This document shows, in pieces, positions 57,201-64,000 of a DNA stretch of 64,000 nt. Position 1 is the stretch's first letter. The number at the start of each line of letters is the position of its first letter. The position numbers and the translations under genes were made by a program. Origin of the DNA: Caenorhabditis remanei (Eukaryota; Nematoda; Chromadorea; Rhabditida; Rhabditidae); the NCBI RefSeq assembly GCF_010183535.1, contig NC_071328.1:744001-808000 (forward strand), written 5' to 3'. The notes under the pieces were generated by a model, which was not told the DNA's origin, ran no database searches, and saw only the letters and a list, made by a program, of their open reading frames with translations.

Positions 57201-59237
57201 AGGCTATCTTTGAAGGCGCATATCTCAAAAGTGGGCGGAGTTACCAAAAAGTTTTTCACTACAAAAATGGAGATCTAGAGTTAATCTACCAGAAAAATGT
57301 AAATTTGAAAATTTCGGTTTTCATGTGCGGTCGTGAAAGGAGGTCAAAATTAAGAAATTTATAAAAATCTGCTTTTGAAATTTTTAGACCTAAAATTAGG
57401 TTCAACCTATCTTTAAAGGCGCATACCTCAACAGTGGGCGGAGCTACCAAAAAATTGTCAACTACAAAAACAGAGATCTGGTTTTGATTTATCTGATAAA
57501 CGTTGATTAAATTTGATTGAAAAATAAGAACATTGTGAAATACCTTATTTAAAAATGTATAAAATTTGTGCAATTTTTTCAATTTACTTTTTTTTGTATT
57601 TTACCAACAATTTCACGTATTTCACACGAAATTTTACCTATAAGATAAGATTTTTAATCCGGGAACTCAAATTGTCGTCAGGTACGCATTGTACGTAATC
57701 ACCATTTATAGTGTTTGCGTACAATGTATCATACCTTACGACACTTTGTCTAATCGTGTTGAAAAATTGGTCACAAACGTAAAAACAGGAGTAGAATCCG
57801 ATTTAGGTGTCAAAACTTCAAAATTTTGAGTCAATAACGATGAAAGTCAGAAATTTTTCAAACTTTTAAACTTTTAAACTCATTTTACAACAATTTTTGT
57901 CGAAGGACTTAAAATTTTGCTATCAACGTAAAACTTGATAAGGGATTCGATATCAGTGTAAAATTTTTTTTTAAGTTTTTAAAAAATTTCGAATCCCCCT
58001 GATCCCCGCCGAACAGAGCCATTCCCGTCACTTACTGCGCCTTCGCGAGTGTGCAGCAGTTGTCGACTGCGATGTGGGTGTAGATGCGATTCGTACTGAT
58101 GCGCCGAACTGTTCGGATGTAGTTGATGATGGTTGACTGGAACGGACACGTCGGAGGTATAATCACTGTCTTCACTCAAACCCGCTGGAATAATTAGAGA
58201 GCGTGGATATATTGTTTTTGTGTGGTTTATTAGCACGACGCGTTTCTTACAACCGCGCTCTTTCGAAATCGAAGAAAATTGTGTGCGAAATTGAAATTGA
58301 AATCGAAATTGAGTTCGGTAGCACGCAGTTGTGAGAACTGCGCCGAGCTAATAGGAATTATCGAAAAAAAAGCCTAGAAAGTGTTGGGTGCCCCAAAAAC
58401 TCACAATGATTGAACGGCGCTCGGTGATGGTTGTTGGGCACCAGTTGGTCCTGAAAAATGGTAAAAATTGGTCGAAAATTGACAAAAAACCGATTTTTGA
58501 AGCAAAAATTGCTCACTTTTGACCGCTCGTAACGACTCCACGTGTAGTTCAAGATTGTTGAACTTACATTTTTCTTATAGACCAAATCTAGCTCTTCATT
58601 TTTGTAGTTGACAGCTTTTTGATAGCTCTGCCCATTTTTGAAAAATCCCCGCTCAAAGTTAGGTACAAAGGAAGAGAGACGCAGAGAAACGAGAGTGGCT
58701 GACAACTCTGCGTCTTCTCCCCTGTCGCTGCTGAAGTAGGCTATCTTTAAAGGCGCATATTTCAAGAGTGGGCGGAGCCATCAAACAGTTGTCAATTGCA
58801 AAAATAATATACGCAAAATTTTCTACATTTTGGTATATTTTTGTAGTTTGTAGCCTCACGGAGCCCAGAGATACGGTAAGTAAAACTAGCTGAAACGCAG
58901 AGAAAGAAACGCGTTTATCTCAAAAAGTGGGCGGAGCTATCAAAAAGTTGTCAACTACAAAAATGAAGCCCTTGATTTGATTTATTAGAGAAATATACTT
59001 TTGAAAATTTTTTGACCAATAAAAATCCGGGGACGGGCCTATAAGGTGGCCGTATAAGTTTTGATGCAATTTTTCTTAGTTTTCAAGGATTTTGACTAGA
59101 ATTTATGAGGTTTTACTCATTTTTAAAAAAAATTTTCTAATTGATTTTTTTCTATAATTTCATAAATCTTACGTGTTCGATGAGTCCGTTCAGCGCGAGC
59201 AACTTCGACTGGATGTCCTCGTCGCAGCCTTGCGCAT
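16700..59237 (-). CDS. unc-13: UNC-13/Munc13 synaptic-vesicle priming factor, long-isoform route (N-terminus outside window)
   Basis: Exons in transcription order: 59237-59173, 58450-58405, 58184-58036, 56875-56391, 54913-54716, 54663-54549, 52570-52370, 35472-35353, (optional 34283-34275), 33787-33716, 32703-32256, 31511-31370, 31312-30880, 29895-29807, 28587-28449, 22198-22109, 21406-20901, 19827-18830, 18276-18181, 17787-17628, 17573-17446, 17390-17290 and 16798-16700. All junctions are in phase and give 1,625 residues without the 9-nt exon. Order: acidic Ser/Tyr-rich N-terminal region, C1 (residues about 505-554), C2B, MUN, C2C. UNC-13 opens syntaxin and catalyses SNARE assembly at the presynaptic active zone. 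C1 responds to diacylglycerol and C2B to calcium/PIP2. C. elegans long UNC-13 also has a C2A domain; it is absent here and is presumably upstream (right). Confidence 0.93.
16820..17165 (+). repeat. GATAGCGAN nonamer tandem array in the last unc-13 intron
   Basis: About 35 units of 9 bp (GATAGCGAA/G/T, sometimes GATAGCAAA), interrupted by GACTCAAGATAGC spacers. It fills most of the intron between exons 17,290 and 16,798, ending about 20 bp from the 16,798 acceptor. It produces spurious open frames on both strands. Confidence 0.9.
17200..20860 (+). repeat. Dispersed GCTGCGTAGCGACTC motifs in 3' introns of unc-13
   Basis: Near-identical 15-mers (CTGCGTAGCGACTCAA) occur near 17,209, 17,250, 17,820, 17,879, 18,131, 18,729 (variant), 18,771 (variant), 18,798, 20,734 and 20,841. 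All are in the same orientation and several are followed by a GATACGGAGT-like word. Related copies lie in lrp-1 introns (3,629, 3,970, 4,290). Confidence 0.75.
18830..29895 (-). CDS. unc-13: unc-13 MUN-domain exons (five)
   Basis: Exons 29895-29807, 28587-28449, 22198-22109, 21406-20901 and 19827-18830. They encode the helical MUN rod: [55 protein letters not shown] and [20 protein letters not shown] are highly Munc13-like. MUN catalyses the move from Munc18/syntaxin to the SNARE complex. The last exon is 998 nt, the longest intact block of the gene. Intron 22,199-28,448 is over 6 kb and filled with repeats. Confidence 0.93.
21498..21885. repeat. Family A palindromic element, complete copy in unc-13 intron
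   Basis: The best-preserved copy. It begins AACTTTGACATGTCCCCTTA and ends with TGACACCAAGGGGACATGTC, which are terminal inverted repeats. Length is about 388 bp. It lies in the intron between the 22,109 and 21,406 exons. Confidence 0.85.
22503..22570 (+). pseudogene. tRNA-like relic (class with A and B boxes), 5' acceptor arm missing
   Basis: TGGCCGAGTGG (box A of Leu/Ser-type tRNAs) is followed by an intact T-arm CGGGGGTTCAATCCCCG (box B) and GTGGTGGTC. The 5' side does not pair with the 3' acceptor strand and the anticodon stem is poor, so a functional tRNA is unlikely. It could be a tRNA pseudogene or the head of a tRNA-derived SINE. The downstream tail AAAACTTTAG is shared with the relic at 30,250. 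Confidence 0.55.
24500..24850. repeat. Inverted repeat (foldback) in unc-13 intron
   Basis: The left arm GGGTCGCAAGTTTGGAATCG matches CGATTCCAAACTTGCGACCC in the right arm. Inner words AGGCATATCCCAAATTTTTG and CAAAAATTTGGGATATGCCT also pair. Arms are about 140 bp. Confidence 0.85.
25790..26085. repeat. Family E palindromic element, best copy
   Basis: Arms CTGTAACTCGCTTCAAACTC / GAGTTTGAAGCGAGTTACGA and CGACGAGTTCTATGTCACTG / CAGTGACATAGAACTCGTCG fold around a CCGCGGGC..GCCCGCGG centre. Related copies: 5,395-5,790 (with an internal insertion) and 55,325-55,530. Confidence 0.85.
28588..29806 (-). other. unc-13 intron with two family A copies and a 27-nt pseudo-exon
   Basis: Family A fragments occupy 28,800-29,130 and 29,350-29,500. 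A splice-site-flanked 27-nt piece lies at 29,566-29,592 (see findings). The remainder is AT-rich. Confidence 0.65.
29935..30785 (+). repeat. CCGTAAATCTACA tandem array
   Basis: Roughly 25 units of about 20-25 bp with the core CCGTAAATCTACA and variable tails (TTCAACCT, TTGAACTT). They are interrupted by the tRNA-like relic. The array lies in the unc-13 intron 29,896-30,879. Smaller arrays of the same word lie at 43,190-43,450 and short runs at 150-370, 20,370-20,500 and 45,555-45,750. Confidence 0.85.
30246..30290 (-). pseudogene. Second tRNA-like relic, 3' half only
   Basis: Read on the minus strand: TTCAAAGGATCGGGGGTTCG, then ATCCCCACAGTGGTCGAAAC. It aligns with the 3' half of the 22,503 relic, including the region past the tRNA end (GTGGTCRAAACTTT). 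There is no D-arm. Confidence 0.5.
30850..30879 (-). repeat. (TTTA)n microsatellite abutting an unc-13 5' splice site
   Basis: About seven ATAAA/TAAAT units on the plus strand. On the transcribed strand the exon end TATCAG is followed directly by GTTATTTATTTATT, so the donor is the first repeat unit. Confidence 0.8.
30880..31511 (-). CDS. unc-13: unc-13 C2B domain and start of MUN (two exons)
   Basis: Exons 31511-31370 and 31312-30880, with the join reading [18 protein letters not shown]. Acidic calcium ligands are visible: [10 protein letters not shown] in loop 1 and VWDEDND in loop 3, so C2B should bind calcium, as in other Munc13s. The second exon runs on into the MUN domain ([18 protein letters not shown]) and ends GIESIYQ. 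Its donor is GTTATT, inside a TTTA repeat. Confidence 0.93.
31512..32255 (-). other. unc-13 intron between C1 and C2B exons
   Basis: It contains a family C foldback (31,746-31,828) and a short run of TTGTAAAATTTTGTCA words (31,615-31,670). No exon is supported. Confidence 0.6.
32256..32703 (-). CDS. unc-13: unc-13 C1-domain exon
   Basis: It encodes [20 protein letters not shown], then the full C1 zinc signature at 32,640-32,491: H-x12-C-x2-C-x13-C-x2-C-x4-H-x2-C-x7-C. Every ligand is present. The domain binds diacylglycerol/phorbol ester and lowers the barrier for vesicle fusion. The exon continues through the C1-C2B linker ([20 protein letters not shown]) to the first C2B strand ([11 protein letters not shown]). 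Confidence 0.95.
32704..33715 (-). other. unc-13 intron, AT-rich, nothing specific
   Basis: T/A-rich sequence with three to four CTCCTCGTGGAGTA-type words (32,920, 33,090, 33,280). No family element or exon recognised. Confidence 0.55.
33716..33787 (-). CDS. unc-13: unc-13 exon just before the C1 exon
   Basis: 24 codons ([10 protein letters not shown]...FADTEL), phase 0 on both sides, acceptor TTTTTTGTAG and donor GTGAGT. It contains an ATG (33,784) that could in principle start a very short isoform, but the exon fits as internal. Confidence 0.85.
34275..34283 (-). CDS. unc-13: Candidate 9-nt microexon (VLK) in unc-13
   Basis: On the minus strand the sequence reads CACAATTTCAG, then GTTCTAAAG, then GTAAGAAAG. 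Consensus splice sites flank nine bases that keep phase 0 and would insert Val-Leu-Lys between SIPLVSEL and TMATKRAQ. No RNA evidence is available. It could be a constitutive or alternative microexon, or a chance pair of sites. Confidence 0.5.
35353..35472 (-). CDS. unc-13: unc-13 shared exon upstream of C1
   Basis: 40 codons, phase 0 at both ends, starting [18 protein letters not shown] and ending TSIPLVSEL, with acceptor TTTGCAG and donor GTAAGT. It is the first exon common to the LR and MR routes. Confidence 0.85.
36112..37175 (-). CDS. unc-13: unc-13 MR-isoform exon (M region); reading frame partly in doubt
   Basis: The acceptor TTTTCTAG precedes 37,175. The frame fixed by the 40,767 exon is open for the whole 1,064 nt. 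It encodes a basic start ([16 protein letters not shown]), a Thr/Asn/Pro-rich linker ([17 protein letters not shown]), a [14 protein letters not shown] segment and [16 protein letters not shown]. It exits in phase 0 at GTGAAA (36,111) into the 35,472 exon. GTGAGA donors at about 36,192 and 36,210 are also phase 0 and would give a shorter exon. From about 36,490 to 36,165 the open frame becomes unusually Lys/Arg/Met-rich, while another frame reads more like ordinary protein but contains one TGA. The 5' half is well supported and the 3' half is not. Confidence 0.65.
40722..40767 (-). CDS. unc-13: First coding exon of a middle (MR-type) unc-13 isoform
   Basis: ATG at 40,767 opens [15 protein letters not shown] and leaves one T before a perfect GTAAGTAAC donor at 40,721. 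That T plus CC at the start of the 37,175 exon makes serine, giving ...[15 protein letters not shown]. The exon therefore supplies the missing start codon in the right phase. C. elegans unc-13 is known to have a shorter isoform with its own promoter and M region. The upstream minus-strand sequence is GA-rich. No SL acceptor is obvious. Confidence 0.7.
41317..41400. repeat. Family C foldback element (representative copy)
   Basis: GTGTCGTAAGGTATAGTGCA and TTGTACGCAAACAC pair with GATTGCGTACAATGCGTCAT and AACTTACGACACTTTG. Each foldback is about 80 bp and usually lies beside a conserved GATTCTACTCCTGTTTTTAC flank. Clear copies: 31,746-31,828, 37,387-37,470, 40,366-40,443, 41,317-41,400, 42,422-42,505, 44,395-44,478, 48,812-48,895, 53,751-53,832 and 57,672-57,752. 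Half copies: 39,240, 39,895, 41,085, 44,165, 46,750, 50,025, 50,190, 53,930-54,060 and 61,465. Confidence 0.85.
42020..42930. repeat. GGCCCGGCCCGG patches
   Basis: Runs of GGGCC/GGCCC at 42,032-42,105, 42,298-42,330, 42,638-42,718 and 42,880-42,930, with smaller ones at 26,085-26,115, 53,152-53,185 and 53,676-53,705. They stand out against the AT-rich intron. Confidence 0.7.
52370..59237 (-). CDS. unc-13: unc-13 long-isoform-specific exons (seven)
   Basis: Exons 59237-59173, 58450-58405, 58184-58036, 56875-56391, 54913-54716, 54663-54549 and 52570-52370 encode about 419 residues. The segment is hydrophilic, Asp/Glu/Ser/Tyr/His-rich (for example [20 protein letters not shown]) and presumably disordered. 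The last exon has a proline run ([10 protein letters not shown]) and a helical end ([20 protein letters not shown]). It exits in phase 0 at ADLGIK and enters 35,472 in phase 0, so the long route skips the 36,112-37,175 exon, whose entry phase does not match. The 54,716 donor (GTATGT) was chosen because it restores the frame. Confidence 0.85.
52571..54548 (-). other. unc-13 intron with family C copies
   Basis: Family C foldback at 53,751-53,832 and a cluster of partial copies with repeated ACAATACGCCATACTTTAC (53,965-54,055). GGCCCGG patches are also present. No exon recognised. Confidence 0.6.
54914..56390 (-). other. unc-13 intron with family E and family D palindromes
   Basis: Family E copy at 55,325-55,530 and family D copy 2 at 55,740-56,095. 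A TCAGTGTAACTTTT word cluster lies at 55,005-55,050. No exon recognised. Confidence 0.65.
55740..56095. repeat. Family D palindromic element, copy 2
   Basis: Shares GATCTATATCATTGGAAAGC, GTATTCGAGAAAAATAAGGT, GACCTTGTTTTTCTTGAATA and the CTCGAGG arms with the 13,317-13,690 element, at clearly lower arm-to-arm identity. Confidence 0.75.
56876..59172 (-). other. unc-13 5' introns filled with family A and B copies
   Basis: Introns 56,876-58,035, 58,185-58,404 and 58,451-59,172 hold family A copies (57,005, 57,405, 58,560, 58,905), a family B hairpin (58,240) and a family C foldback (57,672-57,752). Confidence 0.65.
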
Positions 59238-59599
59238 CTGAAAATAGAAATGATTTTCGTCGTGTCGTTTTGCCCCCGGTGAAAAGGGTGGAAAAAGAGA
59301 GGGAAAGATGTTCAATGTGATTGATGGTTTCTATGCATTTCGGATTTTCCTGGGATGGCGGCGGCAACTCTGCCGAAGAGAGAAAAAAACGGAGTGAATG
59401 AAGGAGAGACATGGAAACATGTTGGGGGCCCCCAGCATGAATAAACTATACTTTTTTGACTTTTATATTGAGATGGGGGAAACCTTTTAGATTTGAGAAT
59501 TTCAGAAACAATTTCTGTTAGGCGAAAACCCTTTAGGACAGTTTTAATCGCGTCAGTACAAAAAAAAACAAAAAAAAGTAGATCTAGATTAAAAATATA

Positions 59600-62500
59600 C
59601 CGTACTACGCTTAAAACCTGTGTCAAGCGTTGAAAACTAGTGAAAAAGTATAAAAATGGTCAAAAATACACAAATATTCGACAAGGCTAAAAAATTGAAG
59701 TAAAAAGAAGGCAAAGGCCCAAAATTTTGTGTCCGACTTCAAAAAGTTCATACAAGTCTCAAATAGGCTGAAGTTGTTCTTAGTCTTCAAAAAAAAAATG
59801 TGTAAATTTCAAAAATAACGTAAAAATGCATTTAGACTCAAAAAACCTGTTCAAAAAATGCAAGTTTTTATAAAAGTACTGTAAAACTTGTGTCAAACGT
59901 TGAAAACTAGCAAAAAAAACCCAAAAATACTCAAATTTTGGTTAGACTTTTTAAAAACCGTGTCAGTTTCAAAAATTAATGCGACAGGCCTAAAAAACTG
60001 TGTCAAATCCGAAATAATAATGCCAGATTCAAAAAATCTTGACAGGCTCAAAAAATTAACTGTAAGAGGCTTGAAAAACGCAAAAGCACTTAAAAAGAAA
60101 CATAACTAGTCTAAAAATTTGGCCAAGTCTCAAAAAATTACGTAAAATTCTTGAAGGAACCGACTCAGACTCATAAAGAGGGCTTTGCTCCAAAAAGATT
60201 AAAAATAACGGTGCTAAAAACCTCAAAAAAAAAAACAAAAAAAATTCTCAAAATAATTTAAAAATTTTCCGCCTGACACAGTGATTTGTGACTTGGACAA
60301 TTTTTTGACGTGTGGACGCAACTTTTCAGCTCTGGTACCGATTTGTAAGCCTAAACTTGTCAAAAAAGGGTAAGTTTCCCTAAGAAGCTCAAAAATCGAC
60401 TCAACCTCAATAGAAATGTGATTTGCTCCAAAAAACTTAAAAATGACTGTGCCTGGCTTAAAAAATGCTATAAGACTGAAAAAATGCGCGAAACTTTCAA
60501 AAAAAAGCTTAAAATAATTGAAATTTTCAGCCTGACACAGTGTTGGACAATTTTTGGCGTGTAAACACAACTTTTCAGCTCTAGTACCAATTTCTAAGCT
60601 TTAATTTCCCTAAGAAGCTCAAAAAACCGACTCAAAAAAGAGCTTTTCTTTAAAAAGCTATAAAATAACTGTGAAAAGGGTGTTAACACTCAAAAATTGC
60701 GTTTTTCTATAAAAAAAAAGGGCTAAAAATTGATATTTTCAGCCTGACACAGTATTCTAGGCCTTCAACAACTTATTGACGTATGAACACAACTTTTCAG
60801 CTCTAGTACCGATTTTTGAGCCTAAAATTCCGTAGGAAAAGGGCTTTGCACCAGAAATCATCAAAATAACAGTGCCAAGCTTAAAAAATGCGCCAAACTT
60901 TCAAAAATTTGCTTAAAACACTTGAAATTTTCAGCCTGACACAGTGTTTTGGGTCTTCACACAATTTTTCTGCTCCGCTACCAATTTTCAAGCCTTAAGT
61001 ACTATTTTCCAACGTTTCTTTTTTTCTTCAAAATAAAAAAAAAAACAAATTCAAAAAAATCTTCTTCAGACCGCCTAGGCCACTCAAGACGAGACAGTGA
61101 GGAGATGATATTGGAAGTGTCAAAAGCAGAGATTGACACACACACAAACGGAGCAAAAAGAAGAAGAGGAGAAGGGGGGGTACCCATTTCCCGGAAGCCG
61201 AATGAGACAATTTGTGCATCCCCAATTGTGTTGCCTTTTTCAGCCAGCAGCAGAAAATTCTCTGAAGACGTTTCGGGATTGGAGGATCCAACGAGATTGC
61301 GACAAGATAAATATTTGAGGAGGAGGGGGTGCCAAAATTGAAAAATCCAAGGGTTCCGGTATAGCTTGGCAACAATATGAGGAGGGACAAAGTACAATTT
61401 GAGTCTACGATGAAAATGGGGGGGGGGTTCGAAAATCTCTGAAATTTTCGAAAATCTGTGAAAATTGTCGTACGGTAAGTTTTATGGTACGCAATCACGG
61501 TATGTAGTGAAATGTTATGAAAAATGAGAAATGGGTGGCGTAGAAACCGCAGAATTTGTTCAAAATTACTTACATTTTACGGGGTTTGTTAAAGTTTTTG
61601 AAAAATTTGAAAATTTCACTTTGAAATTTTTTTGAAAAACCGCTTTTGTTTTTGTACCAAAAACAGTTTGACCTATGAGAGTCATATTTAACAATGTAGA
61701 CCTAGGTTTTTTCTAGGCCACCAAACGCAAAGAACAACTTATATGTATTTATTAACGTAAAAACTATAAAAGTATGAAAAAAGAGGAATTTTCATAATTT
61801 ACTTTTTTAGTGAAAACGGTCATGTTTGGGACTCAGCCAAGGGAGTCTAAAAATTTTTTTTAATAATTGAAATTTTCAGCTTGACACAATGTTTTGGGGA
61901 TTGGACAATTCTTTGGCGTGTAAACGCAACATTTTACCTCTGATACCGATTTTTAAGCTCGAAATTCCCAAAAAAGCTCAAAAAACCGACTCAAAGCTCA
62001 AACATAACTGTACCAGGCTTAAAAAATGCTATAAGACTCAAAAGATGCGCCAAACTCTGAAAAATTCTTGACTAGACCTAAAAATTTTAAAAATTTCAGT
62101 CTCCTACCCAAGATTTCAATTCTGGCACAGTGTTTTGGGGCATTCACACAACATTTCAGCTCCTAGTCTCAAAAATTCGGGCTAGTCTCAAAAAAATGCG
62201 TGAAATACCTCAAAAAACTAAAAAAAAACCGACACAGCCTCAAAAGAAATGTGCTCTGCTCCAAAAAGCTCAAAAATAGCTGTGCAGATGCTATGAGACT
62301 CAAAAAAATGCGCCAAACTTTCAAAAAAAGCTTAAAATCATTGGAATTTTCAGCCTAACACAGTGTTTCGGGGCCTTGGACAGTTTTTAGCGTGTGAACC
62401 CAACTTTTCAGCTCTAGTACCGATTGTTCAGCTTAAATTTCCGCAAGAAGCTCAAAAAACCGACTCAGACTCAAAAAAAGGCCTTTTCTTAGAAAAACTT

Positions 62501-62640
62501 AAAAAATAACTGTGAGAAAGGTGTTAACACTCAAAAATTGCTTCAAACTTATAAAAAAGGTTTAAAAATTGAAATTTTCAGCCTGACATAGTGTTTTAGC
62601 CCTGGTACCAATTTTTAAGCCTTAAGTACTTTTTAAAACG
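59600..62640. repeat. Degenerate tandem array with TTTTCAGCCTGACACAGTGT units
   Basis: Unit starts near 60,265, 60,523, 60,738, 60,928, 61,872, 62,115, 62,347 and 62,573. Spacing is about 190-255 bp where consecutive. Each unit has CCTGACACAGTGTTTTGGG, then CAACTTTTCAGCTCTAGTAC, then an AAGCTCAAAAA-rich tail. An older-looking part lies at 59,600-60,250. Confidence 0.75.
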
Positions 62641-63051
62641 TTTCTTTTTTCCTTCAAAATAAAAACAACAGAAAATTCAAAAACAATCTTCTAAAAGGCT
62701 CAAAAATCTCCAAAAACCTCAAAAATCACTGTGCCAGGTTATAAAAATGTTATAAGACTCAAAACCGGAGTAAAAATTGTCAAAACCCCGATTTACCAAA
62801 CAAAAACCGTGGTATAGCTCAAAATTCCTTCTCAACTGGAGCACACTTGCTCAAAATTCTCAAAATTCAATTCCTTCTCCTATTTAGCGAATTTAGATAA
62901 TTCAAGTATACGGGGAGAGGGGGAAAACGAAAACAAGAGAATCAGAAGGCATCAGAAAAAAAAAACAGGTGCCTCTCTTCTCTCTCTCTCTCTCCAGAAT
63001 ACAAAGAGAGAAGACGTCAAGATAGAGAGCAGCAAAAAAAAAGTAACATAC

Positions 63052-63076
63052 GACTTCTTCTTTTTCTTGGCGCCAT
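63052..63076 (-). CDS. unc-13: Possible additional unc-13 first exon (MAPRKRRS)
   Basis: ATG at 63,076 in ACGATGGCG context opens MAPRKRRS and leaves one C before the donor GTATGT (63,051). C plus AT at 59,237 makes histidine, so the phase fits the 59,237 exon. The upstream minus strand is CT-rich, as in nematode promoters. No homology supports it; the true upstream exon may lie outside the window. Confidence 0.3.
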
Positions 63077-64000
63077 CGTTGTCACCGATGGAGAAGAAGC
63101 AAGAAGCAAGAAGACGTCGTCGTCGGAAAACGAGAAGAAGAAGAAGTATGTGTGCCAAATTAGGAGCACAGAGCACAGAGAGCTCCTTCTTCTGGAGCAC
63201 AAGGGACAAGCACAGAGAGAAGAAGAAAAAAGAGCGTTGATATGTCAAAAATGAGGAAAACTTAGTTGAGGAAAAGAAAACGGAGAAGAAAAAAGGAGAA
63301 TATGCAATTATCGGGTTAACGACTTGAAACTTCATAACCTCCTTTCCAGCCGGGCCGGGGTGCTCCATTATTTTTGAAAAAAAAATGGAGAAGAGAGAAA
63401 AAAAAAACTTTCAAAAAGAAGGGCGGAGGGTAAACAAAAAGTGGTTTTATTACTCTCTGCTTGGTGTGATGCAGGATTACTTTTGAGGAGTCCCAGTCTT
63501 AGGAAAGAGGAAAAAAACTTGATTTTTTAATGTTGGAAAAGTGAAATTTGACTTAGTTTAGCTCAAATCAGAAAATGGCGTTGACGGCGCGCCAGATAAT
63601 TTAAATACTGGACAGTAACAGGTAAGGAGATAGTAGTTTGAAGTTTCAGGCAAAAAAAATTGGTGGAAAAGCGTCAAAGACGCGCCAGACACGTAGAAAC
63701 AGCTGTTCGAAGCTTGAGATAATGAAGATTGTGTGTGAGAAAACGTCCAAGGCGCGACAGGTTTTTAGAGCGCCCACGGCGCGCCAGCCATGCTAGATTT
63801 TTCTCAAAGGATTTCCACTGTCTCTCAAAAAAAAAGTGTCGCCAGGCATGTCACAAACAATTTTACAGTCAGGACATCGCATTTTTTACGAAAACCTATA
63901 GAAATGCGCGCCAAAAGCGCCCCAGTAGTTGGTAGCCTAAAACCCAAAAATTGGGAAAACTTGTCCCGCCCTCAAAATATGGTTTTTCATACTTCTTTAT

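Larger units (their letters stand above)
59238..64000 (-). other. Upstream unc-13 intron/5' region: satellite-like array and CT/GA-rich tracts
   Basis: No recognised C2A exon. A degenerate tandem array spans 59,600-62,640. GA/CT-rich low complexity spans 61,130-61,200 and 62,900-63,300. Inverted minisatellite units (GCGTCAAAGACGCGCCAGAC) lie at 63,570-63,790. A possible first exon is at 63,052-63,076. Confidence 0.55.

Noticed and set aside
61002..61498. Overlapping ORFs of 130-156 residues on both strands
   Set aside because: Sequence is GA-rich simple repeat (AAGAAGAAGAGGAG) inside intron; no domain.
63569..64000. Separate gene at the right end
   Set aside because: Apparent ORF is built from inverted GACGC minisatellite units; no splice-linked coding blocks.
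1..64000. Autonomous transposon, viral or toxin genes
   Set aside because: No transposase, reverse transcriptase, integrase, capsid or toxin-like coding sequence was found in either strand; the mobile-looking elements are all non-coding.

Overview
The window looks like an AT-rich nematode chromosome segment, most likely from a Caenorhabditis species. The evidence is compact introns ending in TTTTCAG, GTAAGT/GTGAGT donors, very dense non-autonomous inverted repeats, and two recognisable genes whose C. elegans orthologues (lrp-1 and unc-13) both map to chromosome I. I cannot name the species. There is no bacterial or viral content and no autonomous transposase.

Layout. (1) 1-9,864, plus strand: the last seven coding exons of an LDL-receptor-related/megalin-type receptor (lrp-1). 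They encode a beta-propeller, 11 LDLa repeats, EGF modules, a second propeller, a membrane span and a tail with NPxY motifs. The start lies left of the window. (2) 12,821-10,720, minus strand: a five-exon gene for an unrecognised 177-residue protein with an N-terminal dual-acylation signature (MGNACSC). (3) 13,863-15,645, plus strand: a four-exon gene for a secreted or GPI-anchored cysteine-containing protein, possibly of a divergent nematode SCP/CAP-like family. (4) About 63,100-16,700, minus strand: most of an unc-13/Munc13 gene. Its 3' end is at 16,700. Its exons encode an acidic N-terminal region, the C1 domain, C2B, the MUN domain and C2C. The N-terminal C2A part expected for the long isoform is not in the window and probably lies to the right.

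The unc-13 exons join in a consistent frame throughout. I reconstruct two isoform routes. The long (LR) route runs from 59,237 through 52,370 and then into 35,472. The middle (MR) route starts in its own first exon at 40,767-40,722 and adds the 36,112-37,175 exon. Both share everything from 35,472 down to 16,700. Further variable pieces are a 9-nt microexon (VLK), a 27-nt pseudo-cassette that would insert a stop in the MUN domain, and a possible extra first exon at 63,076.

Most remaining sequence is intron and intergenic DNA filled with small palindromic (MITE/foldback-like) families, minisatellites and short tandem arrays. At least five palindrome families recur. I also see two tRNA-like relics that share a 3' tail. 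I found no clearly novel biochemical system. The best leads are the frame conflict in the MR exon, the microexon and poison-exon candidates in unc-13, a 5' splice site embedded in a tetranucleotide repeat, the acylated orphan protein and the repeat families.
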